Shown: piece by piece, positions 23,600 through 36,729 of the stretch
Numbering within the stretch: the first letter of the stretch is position 1
How the letters are laid out: every line of letters starts with the position of its first letter
Origin: Epiperipatus broadwayi
Taxonomy: Eukaryota > Onychophora > Udeonychophora > Euonychophora > Peripatidae
DNA length: 64,000 nt
Assembly (NCBI GenBank): GCA_028023455.1
Contig: JAQFVV010012418.1
Span: forward strand, 9,865,279 to 9,929,278
Reading direction: 5' to 3'
Position numbers and translations under genes: made by a program
The notes under the pieces: model-generated
What the model was told of the DNA's origin: nothing
The model's input: the letters and a program-made list of their open reading frames with translations, nothing else
The model's database searches: none

Positions 23600-24560
23600 T
23601 AGTAACTCTCCATATAATAGTGTCCTAATGCAAATTATTGTAATCAATGGATACTAAAAGATTTGTGCATTATGGTTTTCATCAGGGAGGAGCCTTGGAT
23701 CTGAGAGCAATATACATAGACTTTCTCTCTAATGCATCGCTTCAGCAGCAACCTTTTTAGTTAACTATGAATCTATGAGCACAAATTGAAATCTCCAATA
23801 ATGTTTCAATCCCAAATAGTTCACTTGTTTATGCAGATTTGAAACAGTTTAGTATCTATATATTTTGGCATCTTTGGTTTTTTTTAATAACGTACTCCCT
23901 AACATCCTTTGACTAGGATTGGTATAAAACCTCTAAAATATCACATGACTACTATTTTATATGTTTATGTAATCTGTTAAAATAGTAGCTATTCTTTCCA
24001 TATGTTAGTACCATCTAATGCAAGCCAAAATAATTAATGTATGTTAGAAGGTTTGTGCAGTTAAATCTCTATCTTGTACCTACTTATCCATTATTCCAAA
24101 ATAGTTTCTAGCTTATGACCTTCATTGATAAGGAATCTTGAATCTGCACATATTGCATCTAGATTTTTGGAGCCAACTAATAGCTTTTTATTTAAGTATA
24201 CAGCTATGAGCTCAAACAGAAAATGCAGTAATTTTAATCCAAGCTAATTCACTTGTGTAGTTATACAGATCTGAACCAAGTTTAGTATTTATGTATATAT
24301 TTTGGTGTATTTGGTTTTTTTTAATAACCATAGCCCCAAAATCCTTTGGATAGAATGGTATAAAACCCCTAAAACATCATATGCCCATCATTTCTATGCT
24401 TACATATTCTGTTAAACAGTGACAATTCTCTCCATACAATAATGCCACCTAGCTCAAGTCGTAATAACCAATGTGACCACCATTTTATATGCTTGTATAG
24501 TTTGCTAAAACAGTAACGACTCCATACACTAGTACCACCTAATGCAAGCCATAGTAATCA
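23600..24560 (-). mobile_element. Decayed tandem array of hammerhead element family 1
   Basis: On the minus strand the family-1 block complementary to CTCTCCATACAxTAxTGCCACC recurs at about 23608, 23988, 24428 and 24517. The body landmarks (TTCAxTCCCA..TAxTTCACTTG, TTTGGxxTCTTTGGTTTTTT, ATCCTTTGG) repeat once per ~375-435 bp. Ribozyme remnants remain near 23675-23705 (CTCCCTGATGAAAACC) and at 24086-24143. This is the tandem order expected from rolling-circle-derived RNA copied into DNA, heavily mutated. Confidence 0.65.
24086..24143 (-). ncRNA. Decayed family-1 hammerhead motif
   Basis: The minus strand keeps the loop and downstream half (AGGTCATAAGCTA-GAAAC) and the outer ATTCAA/TTGGAA-like strands. 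The CTGANGA heptamer has become TCAATGA and the cleavage triplet is lost. Confidence 0.45.
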
Positions 24561-24700
24561 ATGGATGCCAGAAGGTTTCTGCATCAAAATTATTGTATAG
24601 TGCCTACTCATCCAATATCCCAAACCAATTCATCAGTGCAAGGATTCTTGATCTGAGAGTAATGCATCTAGATCTTGAATATAATGCATGTTGTCAGTGG
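24561..24700 (-). mobile_element. Family-1 fragment with internally deleted hammerhead
   Basis: The minus strand reads CTTGCACTGATGAATTGGTTTGGGATATTGG-type sequence: the core heptamer and outer stem strand are present, but stem II and GAAAC are deleted. It continues the array to its left. Confidence 0.55.
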
Positions 24701-24925
24701 AGAGGTGCATTAGATCCCAATCTTTAGGAGGTATGCATTAGATGCACAGATCTAGGTGCATTGCTCTCAGAAAAGCTTTTCACTGTTGAAAGCCATAAGC
24801 TAGAAACTAGTCTAGCAATATTGGATGATAGCACTATTGTTTTAAGAGAGTTGCTACTGTTTTAACAGATTGTGTAAACATAGGTAATGGTGGTCATGTG
24901 ATGTTTTAGAGATTTTGTAATACAC
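24701..24925 (+). mobile_element. Family-1 fragment in opposite orientation, with hammerhead
   Basis: A plus-oriented copy runs GATGCACAGATCTAGGTGCA, the hammerhead at 24767-24826, GATAGCACTATTG, AGAGAGTTGCTACTGTTTT and GTCATGTGATG. Placed against the minus-oriented array, it makes another inverted pair. Confidence 0.6.
24767..24826 (+). ncRNA. Family-1 hammerhead motif, mutated core
   Basis: CTGTTGA (24783-24789; A6 changed) is followed by stem II AGC/GCT with loop CATAA, GAAAC-TA-GTC and a predicted cut between 24812 and 24813, then ATATTGGAT. Stem II differs from the 57-kb copies at one pair on both strands (AGC/GCT against GGC/GCC), keeping the pairing. Confidence 0.55.
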
Positions 24926-27255
24926 TTCTAATACACAATATAGTCATATCTGTTTGATGAGATTCGTTTTTTTTTACTATTTTTAAAATGTTAAATACTT
25001 TCTGTACTTAATTAGCATAATCTCATAAAGAAAATGATTTTTTTTTTGAGAGAGACAGAGAAAGAAAAAGAAAGAAAGGGAGAAAAAAAAACATTTGATA
25101 TTTGTCATTGTTTTATGGGGAGGGGGAACATTTAAAAGTATATTACTAAAGATATTTTTATTAAAATTTTTTAAAATATCTTTTTAGTGAAATTCTTTTC
25201 TATGTTAAAATAGTTCGTATGTAAAGAAGTTAAAAAAAATATATTCATAAAAAGATATTACTTAAATTTTAGAAATGTATAGAAAATATTTATAAATCCT
25301 CATCTAAAGAGTCTTTTTTCAGTATTATTTGAATAGAACTACCTGTGCATTTGATAATGGAATAATATTTTATGAAATTCCAGTACTTTTTGATAGCTTC
25401 ATTTTTATTTTTTTGTTATTTAACAACTTCTTTATAAATTTTAAATGTTATATATATATATTTCTAAAAACTGATTATAAATCTACAGTTTGCATAAAAA
25501 AATTACCAATTATAATGGGTTTTTATTGAGAAAAATGTTGTTTGTATCACACATTGAAAGTGTATTCTAAACTTTAAATATGTTCAATAGGTATTGTATA
25601 AATATCTATGTGTTATTAATTACAATCTATATGTAAATATTATTAAAATGTGAATTGCCATAATATACTATACATGGAAATTAAGTGCTTTAAATGATGA
25701 AGTTTTATGGTAGTTACATAGTATATGCATTTTGGTTAATGATGTAATTTTTAATTAATTTATTTTTAATAGAATTTATTGTACATCATTATTTTTGCAA
25801 TTATTTACTAAATAAATTTTGATATTTTTTTTGTTAATTGTCACAATTTTAAAATACATTCTATTGTAATTGTGAATGTAATTATAATAAATAAAAATAA
25901 AATTAGTACATAGAATTAGTACATAGATTTTATCACTTAAATACTGCACTATTCTATACTGCATAGTATTTTAAAAGTTTTTTTAATTAATATTTTGTGC
26001 AACAACAGAAAGTGGGCTTACAAAACGTGTATTGCAGATAGGCCCCCTAGCAAGCAATGGTAGCCCATTTTGAAAAAAAAAATGGATATATGTATTATAT
26101 TTAATAAATAATGAAATATATTAAATTGTGTTTACTAATTAAGCAATGTTCTATGGTTTATTTATGTGTATTTACAAACATTGGATTTTTATAAGCCGGT
26201 TTATGGTTTTACAATCAATAGCTTTCTGCCAATTTTGTAAATTTTGAATTTGTGGTAATGGACATCAGGAAGAAAATTTTCAGAATAGACTTGTAAAATG
26301 TGTAATGTATTCTTTTTTTTTTTTTTTTTTTACAAAAGAGTAATCATTGAATGTCTTTATTGGTACTCATTAATAACATAGTACCAGCCTTTTTTAAAAT
26401 ACAATATAAAATATGATTTTATTTCTTTGCCATTTAAATTATCTTCTTATAGAATTGTATATAAAAATAGTAATTTGTTTGGAAATAAGAAAATTGTTAG
26501 GAAAAGGGGTATTTCTTTGAGTAATTTATTAAATAATACAAAGGATATTTTTGATAGACTATTCCTGGAATAGTGTATAGTATTGTTGTTTTTGTAAGAA
26601 GATATATATAAGGCAGAGTAATTTGAACTTAAATGAAAGAATAAAGGTACATAAAAGAAGAGTTAGAAATAAATATCTTAATTCTGCTTTATATATTCAT
26701 GAAAAGATTCAGGCAACACTATTAATTTTGATGAGGCTAACATTGTTTTCTTTGAGAGAAATGAAATAAAAATAATTAAAGAATCTTTATTATTAAAATT
26801 TTTTTGATTCTGTAGCTATTAACTTATTTAAAAGGGCTTTTAATATTAAGGGTGTATGGAATGTAAGTGGAATTGTGGGTAATGTTTAGTTTAAATATGT
26901 TACTTTGTAGTTATTTACACTTGAGAAGTCTGCCTGTAGCAGTGAAAATGATATTGTATATTAATAATTATTAACTTTATTCTTTTTGATCACCCAGAAA
27001 ATATATGAGTGTAATTAAAAGATAGAGATTAAAACAATTTAATTATCTGTATTTAATAAAAGGAATGTTTTATCTATAAAGATAGTTTTTTAAAATTAAA
27101 GATGGCCAAAAGTAATGTCAGATTATAATGAAACTTAATTAGGGGAAAATTTAGTTTTAATCTTGTAAAAAAATAAAGAATATATATGAATATTTATCTT
27201 TTATATTATAATTTTTTTCTATAAAGTACACATTTTGTTTTGCTATTTGCTGTGT
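24926..27255. other. AT-rich spacer
   Basis: A purine-rich (GA)n/(AAAG)n tract lies near 25048-25092 and a poly-T run at 26311-26332. No gene seen. A GC-richer patch at 26010-26070 is unassigned. Confidence 0.5.
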
Positions 27256-27800
27256 GCAGCCACCACGAATACTACAATCGGGGGTAAGATGGTCAGACCA
27301 ATAGGAATAAAAGCAATTCGGCAATGAGGTTTTATAACTAAATACAGACTTTATTTACTAATAGTAAAGATTACTAACAAGATTAATATATTTACAAATT
27401 ATACATACTACTTACGAATACCAATGAGGCATACATAAATTATAATAAGGCCGATATGGCCTGTACAGTCCCTAGGCACACGTTGGTACCTTCAGTGGTG
27501 GAGTTCATTGGGTTACTCCATAGTTCTCATTACACTCGGTTACAATTTTTCTTATCGAGTTTTTATATATTTCCATGGAATGTGGAATGTCCTAGAATAT
27601 AATTAATTATAATTATTCTTTATCTTTTAATTAATCTCGAATTACACTATTTCTTTGAGTTCTAAATATATACATTTAAATCTGGTAAAGCTTATCGTTT
27701 ATTTTATTTAATTACGCTATTTCTTGAGTTTTAAATATGCACCTATAAAGCACCACCTCCACTTTGACAATTACAATTTTTGAAGTCTAACATAGTCTTC
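27256..27800 (-). mobile_element. Possible solo LTR
   Basis: On the minus strand the block has a TATA-like ATATAAAAACTC (about 27560), then ~200 bases of GC-richer sequence, then a polyadenylation-type AATAAAG (about 27352). About 100 bases follow and end GGTGGCTGCACACA. That order (TATA, R region, AATAAA, U5) fits an LTR. I see no coding region, primer site or flanking duplication, and the 5' limit is a guess. A 33-base imperfect repeat (AATTACxCTATTTCTT) occurs twice at 27642 and 27711. Confidence 0.35.
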
Positions 27801-29394
27801 CAGATAACTCAGGTTTCTTTGTGATTCTTTGTGACCTACCTACACTTTCTCTAAATGACCTATTTTTCCACAAGTTCTACAACGCTTTGTTAAATCTATA
27901 CTTACTTGCCATGTGGTCTTTTTTTGCATAACAGTAGCAAACAATTTCCTTCTATATCTAAATTGTGTTATTTTGATTGTAAAGGATATTTATCTCTCTT
28001 GTCTACTTTTTTTGGGGAAAAAAATGTTTGCAATATATTAAACTGTATGCTGTTTGAAAACTTTTATACAAATTTGATCTATTTATTTGTAGAAGGATTT
28101 TGGTTTAAAATTTTCTTCAGACTAGATTTCGACAGTTAATTTTTCATAGTAGTAAGAATTTGGTCTCCATTGGATAATGATATTTCTCCAGTTTAGTGAT
28201 ATGAAATAATTGCTTTCAATGATCTGAAATGTAGATTTAATATATATTATAGAAATGATAGATTCTTTAAAACTTACTAGTGTTATTCCTTTGGCTGATT
28301 GTGAGTCATTAGAAAATGAAAGAAAAACCAACAATGAAAAATGGAATTATGCATGAAAATTAAAAGTTAAAATTTTTTAAACATCTCAATTGAGAGGAAA
28401 AAAAGACTAAATATGATAGATTGATGATTTTTTATTTTCACTGTTTAGCTTGGATATGAGGAAGTTTCTGTGATAAATCCAAATAATGAGTATAGTTCAA
28501 TGTTTTAAGCATTGAACAACACTTAATAAAGTGAATGATATACAAGAGCAAAGACTATTTATTCTATTCCATTCTACAATTTGTCATAAGTTTGAATAAT
28601 CAATAGATGATACATGATAATGCTTATTGAATATATATCTAGTGCTAACATATTCATATCTTCAGCAATGGCATGAAATGATGTTAGAGAAAGGAAAATG
28701 AATAATCCGAATCAAAATATAAATAGAACCAAATATTTTAAATGAAGGCTTGCTGTTAGATGATTTAATGGTGTTTAATGTTTTTTTTTAAAGTTTAAAC
28801 AAATTATAGAAATAATAAACACCTCCATACTTCCCCATTCTTTTTAAATTCATATAAATAAAGATACAATAAAGACAAATGACCCCCAAGATGCATTTCG
28901 TGCTGAACAAATTATTTAAATTATTAAAAGCATTCAAATCGTATATGTTTTTTGTTTTTTTTTACATTAAAAAAAAATCAAAATCAGCAAAATTTACTTA
29001 TTTCTTTACATCTTGTTTTCCAAGATATTTGATCATAATAGATAATATTGATGTGCTGAATATTAGTTATAATTTGGTATTTAAATGTATCATTTTTGAT
29101 TTTGGCTGTTTTGTATTTATGATTGTTTGTTTATCAATAGATTTATTCATTTTGAAATCACAATAAATTTAATATCATATGTATAATATTAAAAAAAAAA
29201 TACAGAATATAAAGTGAAGAGCAGATTAAAATATAATTTTTATTTTACTGATATAACAAAAATATTTTTAATGATATTTGAATGCTAATAGCAATTTATT
29301 ATATATATAATTGAGTAAGTTATTCAGAATATAGGAACATTTTTATGGTATTAATTTGTGTATGCAAATTGATAATTGCTTACATAAGAAAGAG
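27801..29394. other. AT-rich spacer
   Basis: The open frames of 70-95 codons here are F/I/K/Y-rich and look like chance in AT-rich DNA. No shared repeat recognised. Confidence 0.5.
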
Positions 29395-29399
29395 AGAAA

Positions 29400-29490
29400 T
29401 CCAGAAACTCTCTCCATACAGTAGTGCCACTTGAAAAGCAAGACAGAGATTGTGATCATGTGATGTTTAAAGGTTAAATCCAGAAACTAC
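29400..29490. mobile_element. Family-1 fragment
   Basis: CTCTCCATACAGTAGTGCCAC (minus sense) is followed within 30 bases by TGTGATCATGTGATG (plus sense), the same head-to-head arrangement as at 1-95. Confidence 0.55.
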
Positions 29491-32400
29491 TACTAATATT
29501 TTTACACTACTGTAGCAGTTTTTAAAACTGTATGAACTTGACTTAGTTAGCTGTTTTGTTTTCACAATGCTATGAGAAAATGTTAATGAGGCAAAACATT
29601 CTGGAATAGGTAACATCCAGAGACTAGCTAGAATAAATAAATGCGTGATTTTGCCCTTTTTAAAAAAAATTACTTATAAAACATATTTAATATGAAAGTG
29701 TTACATAAAAAAGTTGTAATTATTAAATTAAAATAATGTTTTCCTTACATATATGGATTGCATATTACTGGCTCTCCTCATTGATGATGGTTATAAGTCA
29801 GAAAGTGGTTGGGGGAGTGATATTGATTTAATATGGATTATTGTCTAATATTTATTGATTACCTAAGTTTACAACATATGGCAATAATGAAATACAATGA
29901 ATATTGTTTGCTCCTGTAAATTTAACATCTTAAGTTAGGAATCATATGATGATTTTGTTATTTGAAGATGGTATCTGTTATCTATCTTAAAAATTGTTTG
30001 TTTGGTTTTTTTTTTTTTTTGTTTAAAAGGATTAAACTTTATTGGATATAAAATGTTTTACAAGATGAATATTGATTTACAAGATGAATATTGATTTACA
30101 TAGTATAATATGGATATTTTTAAAGTAATACATTGTATTTTTTGTCCATAGCATTTCCAAAATTGACCAACTTGTGAAGCCCTAAAGCATTAGTCCATGA
30201 GATGATTAACTATTAAAATTAAACCTATGTTACAATTAGGATTTATTTATAAAATCTAGAGTTCAAATATGAATTGTATTTTAAGAGTACAATATTGAGA
30301 AGTCCAATTTGTGGAAGATAAGTTGAGGATTAGGAAAACACTTGAGATAATATAAAATGTGAACTAAATCTAATCTACTGTTCAGTTCTCCAAAATGGCC
30401 TTGAATATCTTTACAGGGGAGCACTTCAGAATACTGTGGTAGAATTATAGAGAACAAAGAAAAAAAACCAAGCTTTGGAAAGTCTCTGCTGAAATCCATT
30501 CTAATCCATCATGAGAAGCCACATGAACAGCAAAAGGCCAACCCCACCAATAACAACATTGGAAATAATAGAAATAAATAAGGTAATTCACCTGCAATTA
30601 TAATCATTAGGACAAACTGCCACTTACTTTACAACAATCCATGGATAAAATCATTTATAAGAAAAATGCTAAGAAAACTGTTATAAATAACAATATTTTT
30701 TTTCTTGTGAATGAGAAAAGGTAGCATCAGAAACAATCCCCACAGCACCCTCATCCCAGCTTCCACCCTCAAAAGAGGTTCCCAGTTCACCCCCTCACTC
30801 ATTCAGCAAAACTGAGTGAAATGAAGAATTTTCATTAAAAGGTAGAATTATTGTAGAAACCTTTTGAAATTTCAGTGGCTGCCATGTAATTTGCATAACG
30901 TTTTTATAAAGGTTGACATTTTTCTTACTTGTGATAATGTGTTGTATATGAAAAGAGAGCTAAGAAACTCCTCTTTTGAATAGGAATAGTTTTAGAGAAA
31001 ATTAATTTCCTAAACTAAGAAAAAAAGGAACTAAAACAAGGAACCAGAAACAGAGTCAACTGGGGTACTTGGCTCTCTCTAGTGAACTTCTGTAAATTTC
31101 ATGTCTTGTAAATTAGGAATCGTGATGATTTTGTTATTTGAAGTTGATATCTGTTATCTGACTTAAAAATTGTTTCTTTTGTACTTAATGAGAGAAATAC
31201 TACAAGTATCTACTTTAGATTTTGAAGGTATATGATTGCTCAAAAACAAGTTTAAAAGCATATAAATAATAATTTTAAAAATTTGATAATTGATTGCCAC
31301 ATTTTTATGATAACTGAATTAATGCAATGTCTTTTTTGATTTCTATATTGTTCGAAGTTCTCATTCTATCTCTTTCATAAACTGTTTAGTATTCATTTTA
31401 GTTTATATACGTATGTAAGTACAAAATAGACAATTTACTTCATCTTAAAGTTATTCTAGAAGTTTAAAGTTATTTTTATATTAAAATATTGCAGGAGTTT
31501 CTCTGCTGAATTTCAATATTTGCATTAGAAAAATCTGCTATCTTTATTCTTCTCCCAAGCCATTATTTATTGTAAGCTTGAATAATCTATGGATATTAGA
31601 TGGTAGTGCCATATTTAAATGCCGATAGTTTCTGACTATTGGTTTTCATCCTTGAAGAATATTGGATCTACACATATATTGGCAGTTCAGTTCTTGCATT
31701 ATCCAAAACAGTAACCTGAGATTGATACATTCTATTATTTTGAATGTAAACTAAGTTGCTTCCATTCAAACTAGGCCAACAACTATATCCTTTGACAAAA
31801 TTATAGTTTTGTGACATTTTTTGATTGGCTTGGGGCAGTATTTTTTGTAGTTGATTTATAAAAATCTTAATATATATTAGGTAGAACAGATAGATTAGCA
31901 GAAATATAATTTTCAATATATTCTCTTTCATCTTTCTTAAAGATCAATTTCACATCAACATTTATTCAAACATCTATTTAAATAATATTTAATTTCAAAC
32001 ATCTATTATATTCTTAGCATTTAATCAATGTGATATGTAACTTTGTCTATATTTTCTTTTTCATTAAAAATTGTCTTAGGATTCTGTTATATCCCATAGC
32101 TTTCCTATTTTTATAAATTTAATTACATAACTCAAGTCTTCATTTATAATATGCGATTTTTCAATATAAATTGTTATTGGTTATTATATGAGCTATATTA
32201 CTTTTCTAATTTCCATTACTATATAATTTAAATATCTTTACACATATGATGTCATGCTGTCTTTGTTAACTATGTGACCTTTTGTTATATTGCTAAAATA
32301 AATTTGCTTTTAATACAGCAAAATTTTGTATATTCAGTTTTTTCTTGCTTATAAGAAAAATAAAATTTGCCGTCTTAAAATACGTATTATATTCATATTA

Positions 32401-35400
32401 GTTTCAATCAAATCTGAGCTATCTTTATCTGGTTTTAACATTTTAAAATATAACTTAAATTCACTGGAGAATTTCTGAAGTTTAAGGATAGTAATTTCTT
32501 TAATCATTTCATTGGTATTAGTTAATAGGTTGTTATATTTTACTGATTATGATTAATACACTACATAGTTGAAATATAATATCTGGACAAAACTTAAACG
32601 AGCTTTTTATTTGGATGATTTTACATTTGTTTTATTTTTGAATTTTCTTTAAATTTCGGAATGACATGGACTATACACTGTTTCCCCTTTCCACCTCACA
32701 TTCCCTTTTCACATGTATCCTTCCTCTCTTACCATGTTGATTCTGAAATTTCAATTTATCAAATAATTACTCCCCTTAAACCTTTTTCTAACTATATTTG
32801 TATCTGTTTGTTTTTATGAATAAACTTTCATCACTGAGAAAAAAAAAAAAAGTAAATTCATAGTTTATAGTTTTTCATTATTTTTCGAATTTATATATTT
32901 ATTCATTAATAATATTAATTAATACATAGTTTAATTCATTAAAAACATTCTATATAAATCTCCGTAAATGTTTTATATTTTTTCACGGGAATAACTTGTT
33001 TGGGATAAAGTTGAATTATCTGAATTTTATATTCTCTATTAAATTGAATAAGTAATACATCTTTTATAATCTCCCTAATGTTATTCATTCATCTTTTATT
33101 TCTTTCTTTATTATTTAAATAGTTATGAATATCTCCATTTTTAAAATCAATTGATAAATTGCTTCTTAATGTTTTTATATATTAACAAAACATTGTTTTT
33201 ATGAAGTGCAGATGTCTGCTCTTACTTTAGCTTTTTATAATGTAGATATAAACCTCCTCTGTAGCGCATGTTTTTGCTTTTTAACTACTAATGTTTTCAG
33301 TTCTGAATAAAAAAGATGAGAAAGTAATATTATATTTTTAGTTTATTTCATTTTATTCATTTTTTTTCTTTTAATATAAAAAAGTTTGTATTTTTATCAA
33401 TATATTTTCAATTTTATCAGTAATCTTTGTCATTTGATGGTTGGTTGCTAAGATACAAATTATCAACTTTGAAAATATACACCCTCATTTCGTGTTGTTG
33501 ATGAACGGAATTACTTATTAATTCCTTGTTCACAAATATATGTCTATTTGATAAAATTAAATAAAGAGTTTAATTTTTCCAAGTTAAATAATTTTATTCT
33601 ATATTTGATACTCATCATTACGTAGGCAACAGTGCAAAATAATTGTTCTCATTTCAGTGGAATCTCTCACTTTTTTTTTTGGCAAATATTTCTGAAGGGG
33701 TAAAAATAATTTCTTAAAATTGTAACAATATTTTTAAGCCGTATTATTCAAATATATGTACTCTGGACAAAATAACGGGAATACGATTGATTTACGATAT
33801 AAAACCAGCATTTGAATTATATGAGATGGAATTTTACAACCCGTGAAGGCATGTAGAGAAATATTAAAATATTTTTCATGGAGAAGAACATCAAATTTTT
33901 TGAGATATTTGTAGAGGATTTTAAGCTTTCAGTTGTTCAAGAAAGATCAATGTAGGTTTAATAAAACTTAAATCGATATCAGTGATTTGACAGATAGTGC
34001 TACTATTTCCATGCTGTAGCATTTATATCAGAAAAGCAATAGTTTTAATGTTTTGATTTATTGTTTCTTCTGAAACTTGTTAAATTATTTTGTAGTTAAT
34101 AATGTGTTCAAATATGTGAAGATCTCTGTTAATTTTTGTTTTAAACAGAAATGCTTCTTATACAAGAACTCCAATAATACTTATTATCCAAAGTTTTGAA
34201 TGTAATTAAAGATTTGGATAATAAATGTTATGGGAGTTGTTTTTCAATGTGAGAATTTATTATAATTGAAATATGGAGTTTAATTTGTATTAACATTGAT
34301 TTCTTTTATGATTTGTTTTTATAGTTTAGATTTATTATTAATTTTTTGATGATGCTTTTCACACTTTAAATTAATCATTCTCAGTACTCATTGATTTCTG
34401 ATCATAACTTGTTCTCCCATGAATGCACTCAATACCCTCAAGACTTAATCTTGAAACATTAAATAGTTCAAGTGCAGTGGAAAATTATACTGTAATTGAC
34501 ACCATTAATTGGATTCATTTTGAATCATGCATCCAATATTTTTTCCAATGGGATTATGTAACTTATATCAATTTCCTGATCCACATTTGTCTCAATAGGA
34601 TTTATATTTAAAACATTTTTATATATATTGTATCATTCCACATACTCACTCAACTTGATCTAGAATATCAACAGAAGTACCTAGAGTCCAATCATGCGTG
34701 AGATACATATGTCAGGAACACTCATGAACTCTGCCCTGTATGCCCAGATTTCAGATTCAATTACTGATGAGCAGCAACTCCGATGATACTAGAATATTTA
34801 ATTTACCACCGGCCAACATCACATATCGGAGAAACAAAGAGACTCAGGGGAAATCATGTAAGATGTGCATATACATTGCTATAGACAAGCACATATGCTT
34901 AACCTTAGTGGAATCTTATAACTCTATAAATCATGACATTTATACTTTAATAACTAATTAAAAATTTTACTAAATGAGTTAAATAAGTAATTAGCAATGA
35001 TCAGAGATGTTTGATTTTAAGATTATATTTAATAATGAACATAAATAGAAATAAGACATTTGTAGAGTTGAATTATATTAAATAATGATTAGCCTCATAT
35101 TACAATAAGTTATATTGTGCTTATTTGCATGTTAAAATAGGCATTTACAGGTAAGTTGATATGATTAGTACTTTTGATGTGGCATTGTGATATTTCATTA
35201 CTGGATATAGTGCAATTTTATAGTGTACAGTATGATGACTCACCCAAATTACGGAAAAGAAACACAACCTTGACTAATCCAGAAGTTACATAATTGTTGG
35301 TCAACTGACTGACCAAGTTATCGCAAGTTACTATAAATGGGAATATGTTTAATGAAGATTTATTTACTTTATTTGCTTGATTAACATATGTGAGAGTATT

Positions 35401-35654
35401 TCTATAAATTATTATATATAGTTGTCAAGTGACACATTATTAGAAGATTATTTAATTTGCAAAATACATTTAGTTAGATCATAACATCAGATATATAGAT
35501 ATGTATAGGTTTAAGCTTTTTTTTAAAAAGGAGGAATATAATATAATGAAGTGTTGCTGTGTTAGCATAATAGTTGACAAACATTTGCAGATCCATTTCT
35601 TGGAAGTGCTTTATCATTTGGAAATAAAAGAATATGCTGACTTCCCACACTCAC
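29491..35654. other. AT-rich spacer, nothing assigned
   Basis: Patches of higher GC occur at 30500-30840 (poly-C-rich CCCAGTTCACCCCCTCAC) and 34670-34870. The latter has a 73-codon frame containing NLPPANITYRRNKETQGKSC, followed by a splice-donor-like GTAAGA. I cannot assign it; it may be a broken exon or transposon remnant. A repeated sentence (TTTTGTTATTTGAAG and ATCTGTTATCT) occurs near 29960 and 31130. Confidence 0.4.
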
Positions 35655-35789
35655 ATTTTGTGGAATTGGTTTCTTTGAGTTTAGGATCTTGGACGAAGTG
35701 GCAATGGGTCGAACTTTGTCGGAATTCCCATGCATTGCTCTCATTAAGTGAATAGAAGACCCAGGGTTATTCATTGCCCCGATTATGAC
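35655..35789 (-). CDS. Candidate internal exon of an unidentified gene (45 codons)
   Basis: On the minus strand an acceptor, TTTATTTTAG, precedes 35789, and a donor, GTGAGT, follows 35655. The 135 nt between are an exact multiple of three and fully open from VIIGAMNNPGSSIHLMRAMH to a C-terminal part containing KVRPIATSSK and KKPIPQN. Its GC content is well above its surroundings, and it is not part of any repeat in this window. I do not recognise the protein. It could be phase 0-0 coding sequence of a host gene on the minus strand. The plus-strand frame across the same bases (35501-35755) has no splice signals and is probably its shadow. Confidence is limited because neighbouring exons were not found. 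Confidence 0.45.
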
Positions 35790-36699
35790 CTAAAATAAAG
35801 ACATGATGACTCGGATATTCTGACACATGTCTTAAGATAAAGCTTAATATAAGGAGTAATACCCTATGTTAATAACACATTGGATGGATTAATAACTAGT
35901 CAAAATATATATAGAATTAAGCTTATAACCTATAGTAATAACATCAAAGATAATGGTATGATCACATTTACTAAATGTAATTAAAAGGCATTATTAGAAA
36001 ATATACTTTAAGTTTTAACATAAACTAAAGTTTTAATCCCCTCCCCTCTTTTCATTACATTTCTTTAATAAAACTCCACATACGTTTAATATAATAGAAA
36101 ATTAAGTCTAGGCTGTGCTTTAAAAAGAATATACATGTTTAAATAGGGTGAGGATAATGAAATATAAAAGTAATATATATATAATTAATAGATTTGTTTC
36201 GAATTAATATTGCACTAGTAAAATAGGTTAACATTTGCATAACTCATAAACTAATCATAGGTGGAACTTTATGTTCGCCCTCTGTTATTTATGTGAAAAG
36301 TATAATGATATAAAATATACATTTAAAACCTCCCAACCTAGCAAGCATTTATAGTTTTAAAAGTAAAAAAAAAACAAAAAGATTAATTAATCACTCCCCT
36401 CTAATGGCGATGAGCTAAGCTAAAAATAACTATGCTGGTGAGAGTGGGAGTCTATTGAAATATCATTTAACATTTAAAATATACAAATCAGATAAAATAT
36501 TAGGAAAATAATTGCCGCATCAAATTAAAAATGAATTAAACTATGAGGCTAACGAAAATAGTTATGGAATAAAATAGAGTCCGTTAAAGGATTACATATT
36601 TACGATTTATGAAATTGATTATAGAATGGGTTACAGAGTTTACAAGTTATTACTATTAAATTCTTAAACATTTAAGAATTAATTGGAAGAAAGTTAAAA
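35790..36699. other. AT-rich spacer (intron if the flanking exon calls are right)
   Basis: No frame or repeat recognised; direct TA tracts near 36172. Confidence 0.4.
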
Positions 36700-36729
36700 G
36701 TTCATAAATGGCAGCAGTTCAACAGCATT

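Noticed and set aside
28879-29166. 95-codon plus-strand open frame
   Set aside because: Composition is dominated by F, I, K, L and Y, as expected for chance frames in AT-rich DNA; no domain, splice context or repeat support.
34758-34800. CTGATGAGCAGCAACTCC as a hammerhead
   Set aside because: Stem II does not close and GAAA is replaced by GATGAT; not near any family landmark.
34740-34961. 73-codon frame with NLPPANITYRRNKETQGKSC
   Set aside because: It looks GC-richer and vaguely transposase- or exon-like, but no family match is certain and the reading frame shifts within the conserved-looking part, so it is not called as a gene.
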